Below are positions 53,601 to 61,793 of a DNA stretch of 64,000 bases, in pieces. This DNA comes from Mycobacterium sp. 852002-51961_SCH5331710. GTDB lineage: Bacteria > Actinomycetota > Actinomycetes > Mycobacteriales > Mycobacteriaceae. The DNA lies in assembly GCF_001665535.1 (NCBI RefSeq), contig NZ_LZSQ01000084.1:1-64000 (forward strand). Direction: 5' to 3'. The translations under genes were made by a program, and so were the position numbers. The notes under the pieces were generated by a model, which was not told the origin of the DNA, did not search any database, and worked only from the letters and a program-made list of their open reading frames with translations. Numbering within the stretch: position 1 is the first letter of the stretch; each line of letters opens with the position of its first letter.

Positions 53601-56600
53601 GCCGGCCAACACCTCTTCGACCGCATCGGCAGGCGCCGAGTACTGCTGCGAATTCTGGTAGTCGGGAATCGGCAGCGCGCGGGTGTCGAGCTTTCCGTTC
53701 ACAGTCAACGGCAGTGCGTCAAGAAACACGACCGCCGCCGGCACCATGTACGCAGGCAACCGGTCGGCCAGCGCCGATCGGACGGAGGTCGGATCGACTG
53801 TCCCCGCGACTTTTTCGGTGAGGTAGCCGATCAGCCGTTTGATCCCGGACTGGTCCTCGCGGGCTATTACGGCGGCTTGCTCGACACCGTCGAGGGCGAC
53901 GAGGGCGGACTGTATTTCGCCGAGCTCGATGCGGTAGCCGCGAATCTTCACCTGCTCGTCGGCGCGACCCAGATACTGCAGTTGGCCGTCCGCGCGCCAG
54001 CACACCAGATCGCCGGTGCGGTACATGCGTGTGCCGGGCCTGCCGAACGGGCAGGCCAGGAACCGGCTTGCTGTCAGCCCGGACCGACCCAGATAGCCGA
54101 GGCCCACGCCTCGACCGGCGACGTACAACTCGCCGACCACCCCGGTCGGTACCGGGTGCAGCCACTCGTCGAGAACGAACAGCGCAGCAGTCGGCACGGG
54201 CGCACCGATCGGCGCCGCCCCGGTGTCTGGCTGCAGAGGCGCGCTCATCGACGCGTACACCGTGGCCTCGGTCGGCCCATAGGCGTTTATCACCACCCGG
54301 TCCGGCGCCCACCGATCCACCACCTCGGCAGGACACACCTCACCGCCAAGTAACACTGCCACCCCTTCGAGCCCCGACGGACTCAATGCGGCCACCGCTG
54401 AGGGGGTTTGGGTCAAGACGTTGACCCGTTCCCGCACCAACAGCTCGTGGAAGTCGTCGGGCGAAGCGGCGATCGCTTCAGAGACGATCACCAGTCGCCC
54501 GCCGCCGAGCAGGGCGGCCCAAATCTCCCAGACCGAGAAATCGAAACCGTAGGAGTGACATTGCGTCCACACCTGCGTTGCAGGCAGATCCGGTGGCGTC
54601 GAGGCGACGAGGTGAGACAGGTTGCGATGGGTGATGGCCACCGCTTTGGGAGTTCCGGTGGTCCCGGAGGTGTAGACGACGTAAGCGATATCCTCGGCTG
54701 CCGGTGCCGAGAGGGTGGAACCGCGTTGTGCGTCCTCGCCTGGGTCGGCGGCGTCGAACACAGCGAGGGCATAGCCGTCGAGTCGCTCTCTCAGATCGGG
54801 GGTGGTGAGCGCGGCCACCGGTGTGGCGTCGGTGAGCATGAACTCGACGCGGGCGTCCGGATGGGACGGGTCGATCGCAAGGTAGGCCGCCCCGGTCTTG
54901 AGCACCGCCAGCATCGCCACGATCGCCTCGGCGGAGCGTTCCAGCAGCAACGCGACTGTCTCACCGGGACGCGCACCGTGAGCAGACAGCAGATGTGCCA
55001 ACCGATCTGAGGCCAGGTCGAGTTCGCGGTACGTCCACGAATCCCGTCCGCAGCTGATAGCAACCGTTACCGGGTGGCGCGTCACGTGCTCGGTGAACAG
55101 CTGCGGTATCGACGCGGCTGCAGGAGCCGGGTCGGCGAGCACAGCACGGTTGCCGATCTGATCCAGCCGAGCGAGGTCGGTTGCGTCGAGCAATTCGATC
55201 GACGACAAGCGCGCTGCCGGATCAGCTGTCATGGCCATCAGGACCCGCTCGAACCGTTGCAACATAGTCGTGATCGTGTGCGCGTCGAAAACGTCGCTGC
55301 GAAACTCTACTTCACCCGAAATACCAGCCGGTTCACCACTTTCCGTCCACTGCTCGGCCAACGAGAAAGACAGGTCCATGCGCGCGGTGTGAGTGTCGAC
55401 CGGAATCTGGGTGACTTGTAGTCCGTCCAACGCCAAGGGGGTTGGGGAGCCCGCATGGCCGGGAAGGTTCTGCCAGGCCAACAACACCTGGACCAGCGGA
55501 TGATGGGTCAGACTGCGGGTCGGGTTCAGGCGTTCGACGAGCGCCTCGAAGGGTACGTCCTCGTTCTCGTAGGCGCCTATGCTGCGTTGGCGTACCTGCG
55601 CGAGTACCTCATCGACCGTAGGGTCCTCCTTGAGGTCAACCCGCAAAACCAACGTGTTGACGAAGAAACCCACCAAATCGTCCAGCACGGGATCGGTGCG
55701 GCCCGCGATGGGAAACCCCATCGCTACATCCGCACTGCCACTCAACCGCGACAGCAGCACCGCGAGCGCCGCCTGCACCACCATGAAACTGGTCGCGCTG
55801 CAATTCGCGGCCATTTGACGCACCCGCTGCTGTAGTGACACCGGCCAGTCCACTGGCACGGTGGCGCCCCGCTGGTCGGCCACTGGCGGGTAGGGACGGT
55901 CAGTTGGAAGCTGGAGCCGTTCGGGCATGCCCGCCAAGGCATCATGCCAATAGTCCAGCTGTGCGGCGATCAGGCTGCGACTGTCCGCCAGATCACCAAA
56001 CTGCTCACGCTGCCATAACGCGTAGTCGACGTATTGCACCGGCAACACAGACCACTCAGGCTCTCGAGCCCGTCGGCGACTTTCATACGCCTGAGCCAGA
56101 TCATGCGTTAGCGGTGCCATTGACCAACCGTCAAATGCGATGTGGTGCAACACGATCCCCAACAGATACTCTTGGGGGCCGATCGAATACAGTTGAGCGC
56201 GAAGCGGAATCTCCACCGATAGGTCGAACGGATAGGCTGCCAGAGCAGTCAATTCGCCGAACGCCTCACGCTCGGACATCGATTCCATCGGCATGCCGTG
56301 GCATCGCCACATCGCAGCGCCGGCCGACAGCACCTGTTGATATGGCACACCGTCGGTTTGGCGATACACGGTCCGTAGCACTTCGTGTCGCGCGACGACA
56401 TCGTCGAAGGCGGTGCTGAGCGCCTCGACGTCAAGTGGGCCACTGATTCGCAGGACCGTCGGCATGTTGTACGCGCCCGGCTGCAGCTGGTCCAGGAACC
56501 ACAGTCGACTCTGCGCGAACGACAACGGAATCACCGCAGGCCGCTCGCTGGCGACCAACTGCGGGCGCCGACTTCCGTCAGCTCTGACACGGGATGCCAA

Positions 56601-59600
56601 CAGCGCGACCGAGGGCGCATCGAACAACGCGCGCACGGTCAAATGGGCATCGACGGACTTGGCGATCATGCCGATCGCGCGCATCGCCGACAAGGAGTCG
56701 CCGCCGAGGTCGAAGAAGGAGTCGTCGACACCGACGCGTTCGAGCCCGAGCACACGGGCATAGATACCGGCCAGCATTTCCTCGAGTGGGTTGGACGGAG
56801 CGCGATACCGATCGGCGTCGACGTACTCGGGGGCCGGCAACGCGCGGGTGTCGAGCTTGCCGTTGACCGTGACCGGCAACCCGTCGAGCACCACCACCGC
56901 GGCCGGCACCATATACGGCGGTAACCGGTCGGCCAACGCCGCACGGGCCGCGCCCGCATCCACCGCACCGGTCACATACCCGACCAGTCGCTTGTCCCCG
57001 GGGCGGTCCTCGCGCGCGATCACCACCGATTGCTGCACCCCGGCCAGTCCGGCCAGCGCCGCCTGCACCTCGCCCAGTTCGATGCGGTAGCCGCGGATCT
57101 TGACCTGCTCATCGGCGCGCCCGAAATACTGCAACTGCCCGTCTGGACGCCAACACACCAGATCCCCGGTGCGATACATCCGCTGCCCCCCACCGGCGAA
57201 CGGACACGCCACGAACCGCGACGCGGTCAATCCCGCTCGACGCCAATACCCCACCCCCACACCGCGACCCGCGACGTACAGCTCGCCGACCACACCGGCG
57301 GGGACCGGACGCAGCCACCCGTCGAGGACGAACAACGCCGACCCTCCAGCCGGTGCACCGATCGGCGGGGCACCCGAACCGGGCACCAATGGAGCACTCC
57401 TGGATGCGCAGATCGTCGTTTCGGTGGGGCCATAGCCGTTGAGCATCACCCGGCCCGGCGCCCACCGGTCCACCAACTCGGCCGGGCAAGCTTCGCCGGC
57501 CACCAGTAGCGCTATCGAGTCCAGACCCTCCGGCGCGAGCGTCCCCAGCGCCGACGGCGTCTGGCTTAGGACACCGACGCTCTCGGCGACGAGCAAGGCG
57601 TGCAGGTCTTGCGGGGAGGCCGCGACCTCCTCAGGCACGATCACCAACCGCCCACCGTGTAGCAGTGCGCGCCAGATCTCTTCGACTGAGGCGTCGAAGC
57701 CATACGAATGCCATTGCCCCCACGCCCGCGGGGACAGGTACTCGTCCGGCGGACCGAGTAGCCGGGTGAGGTTACGGTGGGTGATGGCAACACCCTTGGG
57801 AGCCCCAGTGGTGCCCGAGGTGTAGATGATATGGGCGATGTCGTCGGGATCAGGTGGCGGCAACGGGTCGCCGGACTGTAAATGCGTTGCTGCGTCGTCG
57901 ACGTTGATGACCGGCAGTCCGTATCCGGCGAGCGAAGAGGCCAGGCCAGCGGTCGTCATCGCGGCAACGGGCGCAGCGTCCTCGATGATGTAAGCGATAC
58001 GGGCCGTGGGCGTCGCCGGATCAATCGGCAGGTATGCCGCACGGGTTTTCAAGGCCGCCAAGATCGAAACAATCGCCTCGGCACTGCGCGAAAAGAGCAG
58101 CGTCACTATCTGTCCTGGCCGCACGTTGCGTGAGACCAGCAGGCGAGCCAGTCGATTAGACGCCTCGTCCAACTCGCGATAGGTCCACGTGCGATCACCG
58201 CATACCAGCGCGACCGCATCGGGGGTGCGCGTCACCTGCGCAGAGAACAACCCCGGGATCGACGACGGCGTGGGTAACGCCGTGGTCAGCACCGCACGAT
58301 TACCACATTCGTCCAGGCGGGCATGCTCGTCCGACCCGAGGACAGTCAACGTCGGCAACCGACTTTCGGGAGCGGTCGCCATGGCGGTCAACATCCGTTG
58401 CAGACGTTCAGCCAAATCCGACGGCGCGAAGTTCGCGAACGGTTGCCCCGCCCCGGCCGAGCAGAACGACTGTTGATCACCAACCCCGACAAAGAACAAG
58501 CCGAAGTACCCCACCGGGCCAAATGTTGTGTATGTTGCCGTCGCCGGCGCACCGGCGAGGTTCAGCGACAGACGCGAGGGAACGAAGTTGAGCACGACCC
58601 GGTCCGGTGCTTGGCTCAAGCGGCGATGGTCACCGCCGAGCTCTAGGGATTGCACCGGAAAACGTTGATGACGCAACAATTCTCGGGTTCGCTGGTCGAC
58701 TTGTCGGCAGAGGTCGGCGACAGTGGACTGCGGCGACATTTTCAGGACCAGCGGGACGACTCCGGCGAGCATCGCAGGAAGAGTTTTCGTCTTTGCGTCG
58801 GCCCGCCTGCTGACCGGAAAGTCGAGCACCACCTCCGAGTCGCCGCAGCTGCACCCGCGCACCAGCAGCGCGCACGCGGCAGTGAGGACCGACGACCGCC
58901 GGATGCCCAGTGCCTTGGCCAACTCTTTGACGCAGCCGACGACGGCCGGATCCAGGTGGATCGGAGTCGATGGCCTGTGCGAATCGGTCGTGCCTGCATC
59001 TCGCGGTAGCCGAAATCCTGGTGCGATTTCCGATGGGAGGTTTTCCCGCCAGTACGCTTCGTCCTCCAGGTAGTCGGTCGACGACTCGTACTCCAACTCG
59101 CTGCGCACAAAGTCCCGAAGAGAACCGAAGAAGGCGGGCGGGGCGGGCGTACCCGCGATAAGGGCCGAGTAGATAGCGGCGATGCGCCGACCCACCAGTC
59201 CCATGCTCATGCCGTCGATGACAATGTGATGACAGCATGCGAACCAGTAATATTCGCCAGGGCGCGTCGCAAACAGCGCAAACTTCATCAGCTTGCCGTC
59301 GAACGGCATCGGGGTGCGTTCGATCGCTGTCGCTATCCGCCGGGCTTCCTGCTCAGCGCGGTCGGAGCCGATCAGGTCGTAGCGAGCCAATTCGAGGTCG
59401 GCGTAGTCGATCGCTCGCTGGACTATCTGACCGTCCTCCTCGAAGAAGGCGGCGCGAATAGGTTCGGCCTCCTGCAGCCCGAGCCTGATCGCCTGTTCGA
59501 AGACGTCCGGCTGGATGGTGCCCTCGATCTTGACGAACATGCCGAGCTGCCACTCGGTGCCGGAGTGGCCCGTCTGCTGGGCAAGCCATATGTCAAGTTG

Positions 59601-59639
59601 CCGGCGTGTCAACGGCAATGCCTGGTTGTCAAGCTCCAT
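29625..59639 (-). CDS. giant eight-module non-ribosomal peptide synthetase with terminal thioesterase
   Basis: One uninterrupted frame of 10,004 residues. Domain order: C1-A1-T1 / C2-A2-T2-E2 / C3-A3-T3 / C4-A4-T4-E4 / C5-A5-T5 / C6-A6-T6-E6 / C7-A7-T7 / C8-A8-T8-TE. Phosphopantetheine serines (GGDS) are Ser982, 2037, 3567, 4620, 6109, 7163, 8648 and 9702. Epimerisation motifs ([10 protein letters not shown] or [10 protein letters not shown]) lie at about 2208, 4792 and 7331, and C domains after them are of the DCL type. The first domain resembles an acylating starter C domain. The thioesterase Ser9828 is in GWSLGG. Predicted product: an N-acyl octapeptide L-D-L-D-L-D-L-L, linear or cyclised. 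GAGGG precedes ATG 59639; mbtH-like and methyltransferase genes flank it. Confidence 0.96.
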   Translation of the reverse strand: MELDNQALPLTRRQLDIWLAQQTGHSGTEWQLGMFVKIEGTIQPDVFEQAIRLGLQEAEPIRAAFFEEDGQIVQRAIDYADLELARYDLIGSDRAEQEARRIATAIERTPMPFDGKLMKFALFATRPGEYYWFACCHHIVIDGMSMGLVGRRIAAIYSALIAGTPAPPAFFGSLRDFVRSELEYESSTDYLEDEAYWRENLPSEIAPGFRLPRDAGTTDSHRPSTPIHLDPAVVGCVKELAKALGIRRSSVLTAACALLVRGCSCGDSEVVLDFPVSRRADAKTKTLPAMLAGVVPLVLKMSPQSTVADLCRQVDQRTRELLRHQRFPVQSLELGGDHRRLSQAPDRVVLNFVPSRLSLNLAGAPATATYTTFGPVGYFGLFFVGVGDQQSFCSAGAGQPFANFAPSDLAERLQRMLTAMATAPESRLPTLTVLGSDEHARLDECGNRAVLTTALPTPSSIPGLFSAQVTRTPDAVALVCGDRTWTYRELDEASNRLARLLVSRNVRPGQIVTLLFSRSAEAIVSILAALKTRAAYLPIDPATPTARIAYIIEDAAPVAAMTTAGLASSLAGYGLPVINVDDAATHLQSGDPLPPPDPDDIAHIIYTSGTTGAPKGVAITHRNLTRLLGPPDEYLSPRAWGQWHSYGFDASVEEIWRALLHGGRLVIVPEEVAASPQDLHALLVAESVGVLSQTPSALGTLAPEGLDSIALLVAGEACPAELVDRWAPGRVMLNGYGPTETTICASRSAPLVPGSGAPPIGAPAGGSALFVLDGWLRPVPAGVVGELYVAGRGVGVGYWRRAGLTASRFVACPFAGGGQRMYRTGDLVCWRPDGQLQYFGRADEQVKIRGYRIELGEVQAALAGLAGVQQSVVIAREDRPGDKRLVGYVTGAVDAGAARAALADRLPPYMVPAAVVVLDGLPVTVNGKLDTRALPAPEYVDADRYRAPSNPLEEMLAGIYARVLGLERVGVDDSFFDLGGDSLSAMRAIGMIAKSVDAHLTVRALFDAPSVALLASRVRADGSRRPQLVASERPAVIPLSFAQSRLWFLDQLQPGAYNMPTVLRISGPLDVEALSTAFDDVVARHEVLRTVYRQTDGVPYQQVLSAGAAMWRCHGMPMESMSEREAFGELTALAAYPFDLSVEIPLRAQLYSIGPQEYLLGIVLHHIAFDGWSMAPLTHDLAQAYESRRRAREPEWSVLPVQYVDYALWQREQFGDLADSRSLIAAQLDYWHDALAGMPERLQLPTDRPYPPVADQRGATVPVDWPVSLQQRVRQMAANCSATSFMVVQAALAVLLSRLSGSADVAMGFPIAGRTDPVLDDLVGFFVNTLVLRVDLKEDPTVDEVLAQVRQRSIGAYENEDVPFEALVERLNPTRSLTHHPLVQVLLAWQNLPGHAGSPTPLALDGLQVTQIPVDTHTARMDLSFSLAEQWTESGEPAGISGEVEFRSDVFDAHTITTMLQRFERVLMAMTADPAARLSSIELLDATDLARLDQIGNRAVLADPAPAAASIPQLFTEHVTRHPVTVAISCGRDSWTYRELDLASDRLAHLLSAHGARPGETVALLLERSAEAIVAMLAVLKTGAAYLAIDPSHPDARVEFMLTDATPVAALTTPDLRERLDGYALAVFDAADPGEDAQRGSTLSAPAAEDIAYVVYTSGTTGTPKAVAITHRNLSHLVASTPPDLPATQVWTQCHSYGFDFSVWEIWAALLGGGRLVIVSEAIAASPDDFHELLVRERVNVLTQTPSAVAALSPSGLEGVAVLLGGEVCPAEVVDRWAPDRVVINAYGPTEATVYASMSAPLQPDTGAAPIGAPVPTAALFVLDEWLHPVPTGVVGELYVAGRGVGLGYLGRSGLTASRFLACPFGRPGTRMYRTGDLVCWRADGQLQYLGRADEQVKIRGYRIELGEIQSALVALDGVEQAAVIAREDQSGIKRLIGYLTEKVAGTVDPTSVRSALADRLPAYMVPAAVVFLDALPLTVNGKLDTRALPIPDYQNSQQYSAPADAVEEVLAGIYAQVLGLQRVSVDDSFFDLGGDSILSMQVVARARAAGLQCRPRDIFVEQTVARLARVAGIARDEATPADEGVGIVKATPIMCWLQQIPGDTSQFNQTVVVQAPAGVTHSDVVAMLQVLLDRHAALRLRVEHRPSGWSLYVPKPGSVEAAASLRSVDALTVDALVAARSRLDPSAGVMLSGLWAPTTGELCLIVHHLAVDAVSWRILLEDLNIAWTQYHSGQPIEFPPLGTSFQRWATLLDKHAHSPAVIALADTWREASTTSTALPRIRPQRDTYANASRLSASLDPETTRVLLGQAPSALHTGVQDVLLIGFALAWRTFFAKHDSVVIDVETHGRNEDLAPGLDLSRTVGWFTTKYPVTLTLDPPRWIQVLAGDAALGALLKNAKEQLRALPDGMTYGLLRYLNTGVELPEADPAIGFNYLGRLDTGGVQMSEDMWRVRDDALTLADTVAAVPMPLSHTVELNVATLEGANGQMLQANWIWTASILDESQVDRLNRLWFDVLKGICRHVERGGGGLTPSDIAPVVLDQDQIDQLEQQGSVADILPLTPLQEGLLFHANTTASADDAVYAMQLDITIDGPLDPPRLRHAIATVAKRHPNLAARFDNHYGRAVQVIPADPVIPWTFLDLGATGIDAGIDAAAATTAAGLAPCAPPADTATTGGVYQPFDTVVAEAITKLCAGERAAVCDLTRPPAFRAAVVRIAPNRHRLVLTNHHIVLDGWSLPIVAREIFASYYGHRLPAAGSYRRYVMWLAERDNSAAQAAWREVLAGFDTPTLVGPPNRLTLGPRETTAFRVSADLTRALGELARSCHSTINTVLQAAWAQLLVSLTGQHDVAFGTAVSGRSTDVVGAESMVGLLINTVPVRAYITSATTVGELLNQLQRSYNHTLEHQHLSLSEIHHATGQDLLFDTVFVYENYPVDTRTLLSNGLTITEVSGRESTHYPLAVVAQPGTELGVRIEFDTDVFDAIEVDELSRRLQRVLRAMTADPTRRLSSIDLLDSDEHAVLERYGNRAVLTQTAAPTTIPALFATQKARNPRAVALTFEGESMSYGELDEASNRLARLLVRHGAGPGRCVALVSERSAQAVVAILAVLKSGAAYLPIDPSTPRARIEFIVADAAPAAVLTTTNLADRMHDIGIPVVELDDVAISAEPSSALPQPAADDIAHIIYTSGTTGIPKGVAVTHHNVTRLFDALDVGLELGPHQVWAHCASLAFDFSVWEIWGALLSGARLVVVPKSVTRSPKDLNALLCSEHVTVLSQTPTAVQALSSENLAAITLMVAGEACPAEVVDRWAPGRVMINGYGPTEITVYATISAPLTAGSDIVPIGAPVPGAALYILDGWLRPVPHGVVGELYVAGRGVGVGYWRRPGLTGSRFVACPDGEPGARMYRTGDLVRWGADGQLQYLGRADEQVKVRGYRIELGEIRAALAELDGVEQAAVVAREDRPGDKRLVAYLVETISGAIDPVEVRLALVERLPSYMVPAAVVVLDVLPLTANGKLDVRALPAPEYQVVGHYRAPATPVEAILVSLYAQALGLEHVGVDDSFFDLGGDSILAMRVVADINTSLDRDLSVRALFEAPSVAELASRLGGEAVRRAPLVPVARPPVIPLSFAQNRLWFLDQLQGPSAVFNMPIALKLQGRLDVDALHAALLDLVARHESLRTLFPAPEGVPQQLVVHADRADFGWQIVDATAWSAERLSDAVEEAVRLAFDLSSQIPLRVRLFRTSENEYVLAGVVHHIAADGWSIAPLVRDLNAAYTSRCAGQPPSWPQLPVQYVDYTLWQREQFGDLDDGSSLIGTQLAYWQDALAGMPERLQLPTDRPYPPVAEQRGATVTVQWPAELQRRVGDVAARHNATSFMVVQAGLAALLSRLSASRDVAVGFPIAGRRDPALDDLVGFFVNLLVLRVDLAGDVTVAELLAQVRRKSLDAYENQDVPFEVLVDRLNPARSLTHHPLVQVALAWQTSVGGADAATGLTLGDVQVTRLPVDTHTARMDLVFSLSERWTDTGECDGIGGTVEFRTDVFDAVTVEALAVRLQRVLTAITIDPAQRLSAVDVLADQEHAQLERFGNLVGLTAAMPAMDSIPALFAGHVQHTPDSVAVTCLDTSWTYRQLDLLSNRLAHLLISHGARPGRCVALAMSRSAESVAAILAVLKTGAAYLPIDPALPPARIEFMIADAAPIAAVTTTALRDTLDGFDMLVVNVDDAGIATQPDTALPPPPAEHVAYVIYTSGTTGVPKGVAVTHDNVTQLLSSLDAGLPRPAVWAHCHTLAFDVSVWEIFGALLHGGRVVVVPENVAASPDDFHAVLTAEKVSVLTQTPSAAAMLPREGLSSTALVVVGEACPPEVVEQWAPGRVMINAYGPTETTMCVAISDPLVPGSGVPIGSPVSGAALLVLDDVLRPVPPGSIGELYVAGAGVAVGYIGRPGLTALRFVACPFRGGAGLRMYRTGDLVRWRADGQLQYLGRADEQVKIRGYRIELGEIQAALAGLAGVEQAVVVAREDHPGAKRLVGYITGAADPAETRAVLAERLPAYMVPVAVMRLDSLPLTPNNKLDVRALPAPEYQDSDRYRAPADAVEEILTGIYAQVLGLERVGVDDSFFDLGGDSILSMQVVARARAAGVTCRPRDIFVEQTAARLARAARVLTADIGPIDQGLGEVVATPIMRWLHEINGPIREFNQTIIVQAPGGVTRADVGTVLQALLDRHAMLRLHAVEREAGGWALQVPDPGSVDVNACVAAVDELSEDAVRAARSRLDPAEGRMLSALWVPCTGRLAVIIHHLAVDAVSWRILLEDLNIAWTQHRNGQPVNLPVAGTSFQRWASLLAERAHDPAVLRQADAWRHVTTMLPALPAPQPDIDTYSSAGHLSAALNTDTTRVLLGEVPAAFHAGIGDILLIAYAIAWSRFLDARGEPVGIDVEGHGRYDDLAPDLDLSRTVGWFTLKHPVVLAIPDLDWTKTVAGDAVLGTVVKDAKEQLRSLPEGLTYGLLRYLNDETELPAIDPTIGFNYLGRLGGAETGVVGELWTVSRDDVSLIDIAAAVPMPLAHTVELNAATVDTDTGPQLHAKWAWAPSAVDQADVIRLSELFFGALSGICAYVRQGGGGLTPSDITPARLNQHQIDGLEAQFRPADILPLTPMQQGLLFHANTTQGSGDDLYAMQLDITITGPLDPDRLEAAVHFVAARHPHLVARFCEEYDPPVQVIPADARPAWRYLDLVGEDAAERVAEVCDDERAAVCRLADPPAFRAALIRTAEDRYRCLLTFHHIVIDGWSLPILTQELFASYFGQRLSAAGSYRRYVTWMCGRDLDSARAAWGEILAGFDTPTMVAPPGALGRRGVESHRFSEHLSRAVEELARSEHTTVNTVLQGAWAYLLTWLTGQRDVAFGTAVSGRPADLADAESMVGLLINTVPVRATFMPDTTTSDVLEQLRGAHAHTLDHQHLSLAEIHRITGLDQLFDTLFVYENYPVDAAALLDFEGLAVTAFSTRERNDYPLTLQVMPGRELALRFEYDTEVFDAARVRALIAHLQQVLACMTTAPGRRLLSIDLLDRDDHARLDEMGNRAVLTQPAAPVSIPARFVAQATHTPDAIAVNCGESAWSYRELDEASNRLAHLLAEHGARPGQCVALLFTRCPEAILSILAVLKSGAAYLPIDPAHPSARIKFMIADAAPVVAVTTAGVADRFDECDIEVIDVADARVDTRPSTAPPAPRPDDVAHIIYTSGTTGIPKGVAVTHYNVVQLFDRLDIGLELTPAQVWTQFHSYAFDFSVWEMWGALLHGGRLVIVPETVACAPEDFHALLLHEHVSVLTQTPSAVRGLTPDGLDSTALVIGAEACPPELVVRWAPGRVMLNVYGPTETTMWLSKSAPLTPDSGAPPIGSPVTGAALFVLDGWLRPVPAGVVGELYLAGRGVGVGYWRRAGLTASRFVACPFAGGGQRMYRTGDLVCWRPDGQLQYFGRADEQVKIRGYRIELGEVQAALAGLAGVQQSVVIAREDRPGDKRLVGYVTGAVDTCAARAALADRLPPYMVPAAVVVLDGLPVTVNGKLDTRALPAPEYVDADRYRAPSNPLEEMLAGIYARVLGLERVGVDDSFFDLGGDSVSAMRAVAAINAGVGADLPVRALFDAPTIGRLAPRLSRSTGGHEPLVAGERPAVVPLSFAQSRLWVIDQLHGPSPVYHIVVALRLRGHLDDDALHAALGDVVDRHESLRTLFVAPDGIAQQLVLSAGSTDVGWQIVDATAWSEDKLTEAIGGAAAQPFDLARQIPLRARVFRIGDDDHVLVGVVHHIAADGWSLGPLVRDLGVAYEARRHGDVPRWAPLPVQYIDYTMWQRARFGDLNDSDSLIAAQVEHWEQALADLPERLQLPTDRPYPALADQRGAVMTVHWPAELQQRVRQTAAEHDATTFMVMQAGLAVLLSRLSASPDVTVGFPIAGRSDPALDELVGFFVNTLVLRVDLTGDPSFAELLDQVRRRSLAAFDHQEVPFELLVERLNPVRSLAHHPLVQVMLAWQNLPGLGGDHAAGLTLGDLDVTPLPVETHTARMDLTFSLSEHFTNSGLPDGIRGAVEFRTDIFDVTSIEVLVGRFERVLAAMTADPHRRVSAVDLLEPSEHHRLAEAGNRRVLNAPVPSSRSVPELFAEHVTRQPNAVAVSGANRTLTYRELDDASNRLACLLSERGVKSGSRVALLFERCCEAIVAMVAVLKAGAAYLPIDPALPSARREFLLADAEPVAALTTGTLAELMAGSDVAVIEIDDPAVTGYPFTPLPLPAAGDIAYLIYTSGTTGTPKGVAITHQNLAHLAESTPTALPTQQVWTQCHSYGFDFSVWEVWAALLGGGRLVIVPEAVTASPDDFHELLVRERVNVLTQTPSAVVALSPLGLDEVAVLFGGEMCPAEVVDRWAPARVAINAYGPTEATVYVSMSRPLSAGSGAAPIGAPVPTAALFVLDEWLRPVPAGVVGELYVAGRGVAMGYLGRPGLTAGRFLACPFGQRGTRMYRTGDLVCWRADSQLQYLGRADEQVKIRGFRVELGEIQSALAEVDGVEQAAVVVREDRPGDKRLVGYTTGTAVPAAARSALAERLPAYMVPVAVVAVDAIPLTVNGKLDTHALPAPDYQNAPQYRAPADAVEEMLAGIYAQVLGLERVGVDDSFFDLGGDSILSMQVVARARAAGLRCRPRDVFVEQTVARLARVAHAAGGPAAPADDGTGHVQPTPIMAWLREVDGPVDQFNQTMVLQAPAGVTAAEVVMLLQALLDRHAMLRLRVADDGQMTVPPPGSVQAVDTLQIAGELTETAMNSLRAQLNPAVGRMLTALWVPSTGQLALSIHHFGVDAVSWPILIEDVNVAWAQHRNGQAIALPPTGTSFRQWAARLADHALDAATLAQAEAWRQITATEPALPAPRPEVDTYADAGHLSLSLDVEGTRALLGKAPAAFHAGISDILLIAYALACAEFVGTATSIGIDVEGHGRHEQLAADVDLSRAVGWFTTKHPVTLKVRKLNWENVIAGDTTLGPVVKDLKEQLRAHPDPLTYGLLRYLNPDVDLAGPDPSLGFNYLGRLGAGAAQLSEEMWGVSHDGLTLAEAASAVPIPLAHTIELNAAAVETADGPVLRADWTFARSALDHTEIGRFGMLFFQALQGICAHAESGGGGLTPSDIAPARLTQPQLDELEAHERIADILPLTPLQQGLLFHASTTANAADDIYAMQLEITISGPLDPHRLRDAVRTVAIRHPHLAARFCGKFDEPVQIIPADPTPAWRHVDLTHSGRNPDDHVEEVRVGERAAVCDLTHPPAFRAALIRTAPDRHRFVLTNHHIVLDGWSLPILMREIFAGYFRQQLPAATPYRSFVEWLAEQDIDAARAAWRKVLAGFDTPTLVGSPGRLTPGPRGTASISLPARNSHALNDLARAQRTTVNIVLQAAWAQVLMSVTGHHDVVFGAAVSGRPTELVGSETMVGLLINTVPVRADANPATTIVSLLDQLQRAHVDTLEHHHLALNDIHKVTGCDQLFDTLFVYENYPVDTSALADVTELAITEIVGTESTHYPLMLQARSAEELRLRIEFDADMFDAARVDALLRRLQRVLEVMTTDPTRRLSSMDALDAADQALLDRLGNREVLRRPATLVSIPVLWAAQLARTPEAVALSDGERSWTYRELDDASNQFAHLLIQNGAGAGRCVALLLERSAEAIISILATLKARAAYVPIDPALPPNRIRFLIEDTAPIATVTTAGLADRLDGCGSPTIDVHDPAIDAQPREPLPPPAPDDLAYIIYTSGTTGVPKGVAITHSNVTQHLDSLDVGLPLAPVWTQWHSLAFDVSVWEICGALLRGGRLVVVPESVAASSEDLHELLLTEDVGVLSQTPSAAAMLSPEGLESTALVVAGEACPAELVERWASNTVLINAYGPTETTVYATISAPLTPGAGPVPIGAPVTGAALFVLDGWLRPSAAGVVGELYIAGRGVGDGYWRRSGLTAARFVACPFGTPGIRMYRTGDLVRWGDDGQLQYLGRADEQVKIRGYRIELGEVRTALAELDGVEQAAVVAREDHGGDKRLVGYVVGTADSSDLRAQLAARLPAYMVPAAMVVLDALPLTLNGKLDTRALPAPEYGGGRYRAPSNAVEEIVADIYAEVLNVGRVGVDDSFFDLGGDSLSAMRAVAAINTALDSGLSVRALFDAPTVAQLALRASEAIGRRTPLVPVERPAEIPLSFAQSRLWILDQLHGASPVYNMAVVLELSGSLDADALSLALHDVVARHETLRTLFLATDGVPYQLVIPPDRADFGWHVVDARNWPATTLEQAVERTVRHSFDLVSEIPLRATLFRIAGEKHVLAAAMHHIAADASSVSPLIRDLGVAYAKRCHGQPPDWPSLPVQYADYALWQIAEFGDLDAADSPIAGQLTYWKDALAGLPERLQLPTDRPYPPVADHRGASVAVNWPADLQNMVREVARKHNATSFMVVQSALAVLLAKMSANSDVAVGFPIVGRVDRALDDLVGFFVNTLVLRVDLGGDPTLADLLDQVRRRSLSAYENQDVPFELLVERLNPARSLTHHPLVQVMLAWQNVLGDHSNASGLRLGDLQVTQRPVDIHTARMDLVLHLTEYRTDTGEPGGIRGEVEFRTDIYDASTIETLIRRLERILVAMTTDPQQRMSSIGLLDTSEQALLDEFGNRAVLERRDHHKVSIPAMFATQVAHSPEAQALSCGGRSMTYRQLDDESNRLAHRLISAGARTGESVALLLERSAEAVVAILAVLKTGAAYLPIDPAHPDARLDFMLADAAPIAAITRAGLAPRLGHRDLSVVDVAGPFVDLHRGSALPLPAADDLAYVIYTSGTTGLPKGVAVTHCTVTQLVQATDDGLPPAGVWTQWHSLSFDVSVWEIFGALLRGGRLVVVPEEVASSPRDFHALLIDEEVSVLNQTPSAAGLLSPAGLDGVALVVAGEACPTNLVDRWADGRLMVNGYGPTETWYTSFSEPLTAGSDDVPIGAPISGAAFFVLDNWLRPVLPGVVGELYVAGDGLACGYVNRAGLTASRFVACPFADRGASGRRMYRTGDVVRWGTDGQLRYLGRADEQVKIRGHRIEPGEIEAALADIVGVEQAAVIVRDDRLIGYVAESPSATVDPGHIRRTLAERLPSYMVPAAVVVMDALPLTMNGKLDVRTLPAPQFQETMAYRAPESAAETAIADIYARILGRERVGVDDSFFDLGGDSLGAIRVVAAINSELDTDLAVRTMFYAPSVRGLSRQLGTAESAVEVIPIEVIKDGVGVPLCCIHDGFGLSWVYRVLADHLDCPMIGINQVPAKGETEFQSISDMAARYADRIQALDPSGRYKLLGWSLGGVVAHAVAVELQRRGCVVEAVVLLDDAFSANRVMAKDQASESGDILREILQMNGIDVPGRAEPLTSVEAAQLVRRHFDGSELVLPSEQLLQFMVQRLFDNQRYLRGHVPDVFDGDAVVFSACHDDVVTCPDQTWRPYVTGDLATHTVDCSHLAMLTSESISSYVGQLKQALGAR
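29628..30422 (-). other. NRPS terminal thioesterase domain
   Basis: Residues 9740-10004 form an alpha/beta-hydrolase thioesterase. The nucleophile is Ser9828 in GWSLGG, the likely Asp is in VVLLDDAF and the likely His in VDCSHLAML. It releases the chain by hydrolysis or cyclisation; sequence alone does not tell which. Confidence 0.88.
30423..33584 (-). other. NRPS module 8: C-A-T
   Basis: C8 (from 8686) has HHIAADA at 8833-8839: the Gly of HHxxxDG is Ala, while both His and the Asp remain. A8 pocket begins D-V-W-N-V-A-G, and the segment after GPTET is one residue short, so its last positions are uncertain. T8 Ser9702. Confidence 0.85.
33585..36680 (-). other. NRPS module 7: C-A-T
   Basis: C7 (from 7654) is DCL with HHIVLDG. 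A7 pocket residues D-V-W-S-V-A-A-V-Y, close to those of A3. T7 Ser8648. Confidence 0.85.
36681..41201 (-). other. NRPS module 6: C-A-T-E
   Basis: C6 (from 6147) is LCL with HHIAADG. A6 pocket residues D-F-W-T-L-G-A-V-Y equal those of A2, so residues 2 and 6 are probably the same amino acid. T6 Ser7163. E6 spans 7214-7653 with [10 protein letters not shown] at 7331, so residue 6 should be D. Confidence 0.85.
41202..44294 (-). other. NRPS module 5: C-A-T
   Basis: C5 (from 5116) is DCL with HHIVIDG. A5 pocket residues D-F-W-T-V-G-V-M-W. The C-terminal part of A5 and the T5 start are nearly identical in DNA to module 1. T5 Ser6109. Confidence 0.85.
41314..41959 (-). repeat. near-identical 646-bp block, copy in module 5
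   Basis: By eye this block differs from 56695-57340 at six of 646 positions. It covers the A5 subdomain from the A6-A10 motifs to the T5 GGDS motif. Outside these limits the two modules diverge sharply. Confidence 0.9.
44295..48827 (-). other. NRPS module 4: C-A-T-E
   Basis: C4 (from 3605) is LCL with HHIAADG. A4 pocket residues D-V-W-T-V-V-A-M-C, vaguely aromatic-like but not assigned; the A10 motif is NNK instead of NGK, with the Lys kept. T4 Ser4620. E4 spans 4671-5115 with [10 protein letters not shown] at 4792, so residue 4 should be D. Confidence 0.85.
48828..52049 (-). other. NRPS module 3: C-A-T
   Basis: C3 (from residue 2531) is a DCL domain with HHIVLDG and carries a unique ~38-residue Ala/Thr-rich insertion (about 51590-51715) absent from C5 and C7. 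A3 pocket residues D-F-W-S-M-A-G-V-Y. T3 Ser3567. Confidence 0.85.
52050..56564 (-). other. NRPS module 2: C-A-T-E
   Basis: C2 has HHIAFDG at 1165-1171 (LCL type). A2 (from about 1498) has pocket residues D-F-W-T-L-G-A-V-Y, identical to A6; its A3 core motif reads TGTPKAVA with Ala for Gly. T2 Ser2037 is of the type preceding E domains. E2 spans 2088-2530 with [10 protein letters not shown] at 2208, so residue 2 should be D. Confidence 0.85.
56565..59639 (-). other. NRPS module 1: C(starter)-A-T
   Basis: C1 spans about residues 1-446 with a complete HHIVIDG at 137-143; it begins at the protein N-terminus, as lipo-initiation domains do. A1 (about 447-945) has pocket residues D-A-E-S-L-A-G-I-C (hand-aligned to GrsA positions 235-331): Glu replaces the usual Trp at position 239. 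T1 Ser982. Confidence 0.8.
56695..57340 (-). repeat. near-identical 646-bp block, copy in module 1
   Basis: Partner of 41314-41959 at a constant offset of 15,381 bp. It covers the C-terminal A1 region and the start of T1, leaving the substrate-pocket region unshared. Confidence 0.9.
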
Positions 59640-59678
59640 TCGAGCCCTCGATCCAGAAGATATTGAAGGAAAGCCCGA

Positions 59679-59900
59679 TCAGGCCTGCCGCGATCTGAGC
59701 CGCATGCGCGGGCTCTTCGGCCGTGTGTCAGACCAGTTCTGCTCGATTAAGACCAGACACCTAGCGCGGTCCGCTTCCCCGTGAACCACCCACCAGCCGG
59801 CTGGCCCCTTCGTGAAGGCCGGCCACGCGATGTGCCGCCCCTCGCCGGTGACCCGAACGAGTAAACTGCGGTTGTCGTCGTCGAACGGGCTCCCGTTCAT
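59679..59900 (-). CDS. MbtH-like protein
   Basis: 73 residues from ATG 59900 (MNGSPFDDDNRSLLVRVTGE), with GGGAGAG six bases upstream; a TTG 15 bases further up is less likely. The family pattern is present: a WPAF segment, PAGWWVVHGEADRARCL and IEQNWSDTRP. MbtH-like proteins bind A domains and are needed for their folding or activity. It lies 39 bp upstream of the synthetase in the same direction, so it should serve that enzyme. Confidence 0.95.
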   Translation of the reverse strand: MNGSPFDDDNRSLLVRVTGEGRHIAWPAFTKGPAGWWVVHGEADRARCLVLIEQNWSDTRPKSPRMRLRSRQA

Positions 59901-60024
59901 CTGGTTCTCTCCCAAACCCCGCTTGAGTGAAACCGGTTCGACGCTAACTCGTCGTCACACGCGACCACGCAGTTTCGGCAAAAAATTATCGTGGCCGTAA
60001 GAAACGTTTGATCAGCGATTTGTT

Positions 60025-60030
60025 GTTATA
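60025..60030 (-). promoter_or_regulatory. possible -10 element for mbtH-like/NRPS transcription
   Basis: TATAAC on the minus strand within an unusually AT-rich stretch (59975-60035) of the 176-bp space between the upstream methyltransferase and the mbtH-like gene. No good -35 is visible. Candidate only. Confidence 0.3.
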
Positions 60031-60076
60031 TGGGCTACCAAACGCGAGGACATGCGGGGAGCGCTGCGCTGGGGGT

Positions 60077-60928
60077 CTAGAACGCGTATCGGAAGATACG
60101 GTCATAATTTCGGGTCGTGCGGATCAGGCTCTGTACCCGGTACAAAAGCCGCGGGGTCGTGAGCGGGATTTTTTCGAATCCGGAAATGACCGAGCTGTTA
60201 TCGACGAGGCGCAGTCGGGCATCCCACCAGGTGATCTCGCGGCCGTCGCGGGTGCCCCATTTGATGATGCCGGATCTCGACAGTCGAGGTCCCCACGGCG
60301 ACAGGAGGTCGACGAGGAGCTCTCCGGTATCAAAGCGATCGAGCAGCTCAGGCAACAGACGCGCTAAATCCTGCTGGGTGAGATACATCAGAACACCCTC
60401 TGCGACGATCAGCGCGGGACCGCCCGTCGGGATCTGGTCAAGCCAGCTCGGATCGGTGATCGACGACCCGATCATCTGATAGCGACTGGACTCCGCGTAC
60501 AGCTTCCGGCGCAACGCGATCACTTGCGGTAAGTCGACGTCGAACCATCTCACGTCCGGCGGTATTGCCAAACGTACTGCGCGACTGTGCAATCCACAAC
60601 CCAGGTGCAACACCGTGGCATTCGGATGCGCCGATAGGTAGTAAGTGACGAGTGCGTCGAACTGCGCGCCACGCAATGCCACACCGAACTGATTGATCGC
60701 CGGGCGCACCGCACGGTGGACACGTTCCCAGTCGTACTCGATGCGTGCGACGTGCTGTGCAGCGACCTGGTCACCCAGTATGGGTCGGCCGGATCGGCTC
60801 TCACAGGCCCTTAGGTAGAGCATGCACAGCAGTGTCCACTCGACCGATCCCCAACGTACGCCGGTGAAGTCAACCTTGCCGCGACGAGCGTCGACCGGTT
60901 CTGGCGTTTCCGGGTTCGTCACGTCCAC
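60077..60928 (-). CDS. TcmP/LCM-type SAM-dependent O-methyltransferase
   Basis: 283 residues from GTG 60928 (GTG 60922 possible). The family is recognised from VDFTGVRWGSVEWTLLCMLYLRA, the SAM motif VLHLGCGLHSRAVRL, WFDVDLPQVIALRRKLY and VAEGVLMYLTQQDL, all typical of leucine-carboxyl/TcmP-type methyltransferases. These methylate carboxyl or hydroxyl groups of small molecules. It lies upstream of the mbtH-like gene in the same direction, so it is probably a tailoring enzyme of the peptide; the 176-bp gap may hold a separate promoter. Confidence 0.88.
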   Translation of the reverse strand: MDVTNPETPEPVDARRGKVDFTGVRWGSVEWTLLCMLYLRACESRSGRPILGDQVAAQHVARIEYDWERVHRAVRPAINQFGVALRGAQFDALVTYYLSAHPNATVLHLGCGLHSRAVRLAIPPDVRWFDVDLPQVIALRRKLYAESSRYQMIGSSITDPSWLDQIPTGGPALIVAEGVLMYLTQQDLARLLPELLDRFDTGELLVDLLSPWGPRLSRSGIIKWGTRDGREITWWDARLRLVDNSSVISGFEKIPLTTPRLLYRVQSLIRTTRNYDRIFRYAF

Positions 60929-61136
60929 CCCCAGTCCGCGCTACGCTTCCGGTTCGTCGGCGTTCGACGTGCTTGCCGCGCGGCCAGCCTAACGGCTTAC
61001 GGTCGACGGCGGCTGGTACTTGCGCCGAACCCGCCTTCAGTCGCCGGTGACAGGCTATTCATTGATCACCGGCATTGATGACACGGTCGACTTTGTCGGT
61101 GCCGTCACCGGCAAGCGGTGGAGACAAGGAGACCGG

Positions 61137-61236
61137 TCGGCGGTGTTGGTGTCGACGCACGAGCGCACACTCGAGATCGTCTCGCTCGAGGCGCTGCCCG
61201 AACACGCCGTCGACGTGCCCGACGACCCCGGGGTCT
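61137..61236 (+). pseudogene. 3' fragment of a DUF2237 gene at the right island edge
   Basis: The frame reads VLVSTHERTLEIVSLEALPEH, matching the C-terminus of the intact DUF2237 protein at 28353-28739 with only a few changes; the DNA is about 90% identical over ~90 bp by eye. The 5' three quarters of the gene are absent. It is the only recognisable feature of the 367-bp space 60929-61295. Confidence 0.8.
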
Positions 61237-61295
61237 CTGTAGCCGAGTTTTGCCAGAACGCCGTCATAGCGACCGGCCCGTCCTACCGTGAACCC

Positions 61296-61778
61296 ATGGC
61301 AGAACAATCTCCCGCTGTGGAGCCGTCGCATCCACCGGACAAGGTGCTGCGAATCGTGAATCCGCTGATTGGCGGGTTGCTGCGCACTCCCCTGGTCGGG
61401 TCGCTGCGCAGTCGCATGATGTTGATCGACGTCGTCGGTCGCAAGAGCGGGCGTCAGTACTCAATTCCGGTGAGCGCGCACAGAATTGACGGGGAACTGT
61501 ATGCGCTGACGTCGGCGCCGTGGAAGAACAATTTCCGCGACGGGGCCACCGCCGACGTGGTGCTCGACGGCCGGACGACGAAGATGCGCGGTGAACTGTT
61601 GACCGACACCGCGCTCGTCGCCGAGTTGTCGCACCGCTGCGCGAAGGCCTGGGGACCCAAGCGCGCGCCGGCGATGATGGGGCTGAAGTTCCGCGACGGC
61701 GGCATCCCGTCGGTCGAGGATTTCGCCGACGTGGTTCGCCGGGAGCGGATGGCCGCGGTGCGGTTCACCCCCGCGTAG
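61296..61778 (+). CDS. deazaflavin (F420)-dependent nitroreductase family protein
   Basis: 160 residues from ATG 61296 (MAEQSPAVEPSHPP). The Ddn-like split-barrel signature is present: LIDVVGRKSGRQYSIPVSAH, LYALTSAPWKNNFRDGATADVVLDGRTT. Members use F420H2 to reduce quinones or nitro compounds, or have unknown roles. An in-frame upstream extension to 61020 only reads through the DUF2237 remnant. The gene converges with the dioxygenase gene (15-bp gap). A decayed C-terminal copy lies at 28810-28868. Confidence 0.87.
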   Translation: MAEQSPAVEPSHPPDKVLRIVNPLIGGLLRTPLVGSLRSRMMLIDVVGRKSGRQYSIPVSAHRIDGELYALTSAPWKNNFRDGATADVVLDGRTTKMRGELLTDTALVAELSHRCAKAWGPKRAPAMMGLKFRDGGIPSVEDFADVVRRERMAAVRFTPA

Positions 61779-61793
61779 CGAATTGGGTTGCGG

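Noticed and set aside
29625..59639. Repeated NRPS domains as direct repeats or a CRISPR-like array
   Set aside because: The periodicity is explained by homologous modules; no short spaced repeats typical of CRISPR were seen anywhere in the window.
61020..61778. Fusion of a DUF2237 tail to the nitroreductase
   Set aside because: The upstream part is a truncated fragment lacking the DUF2237 core; the nitroreductase has its own ATG at 61296 and normal length from there.
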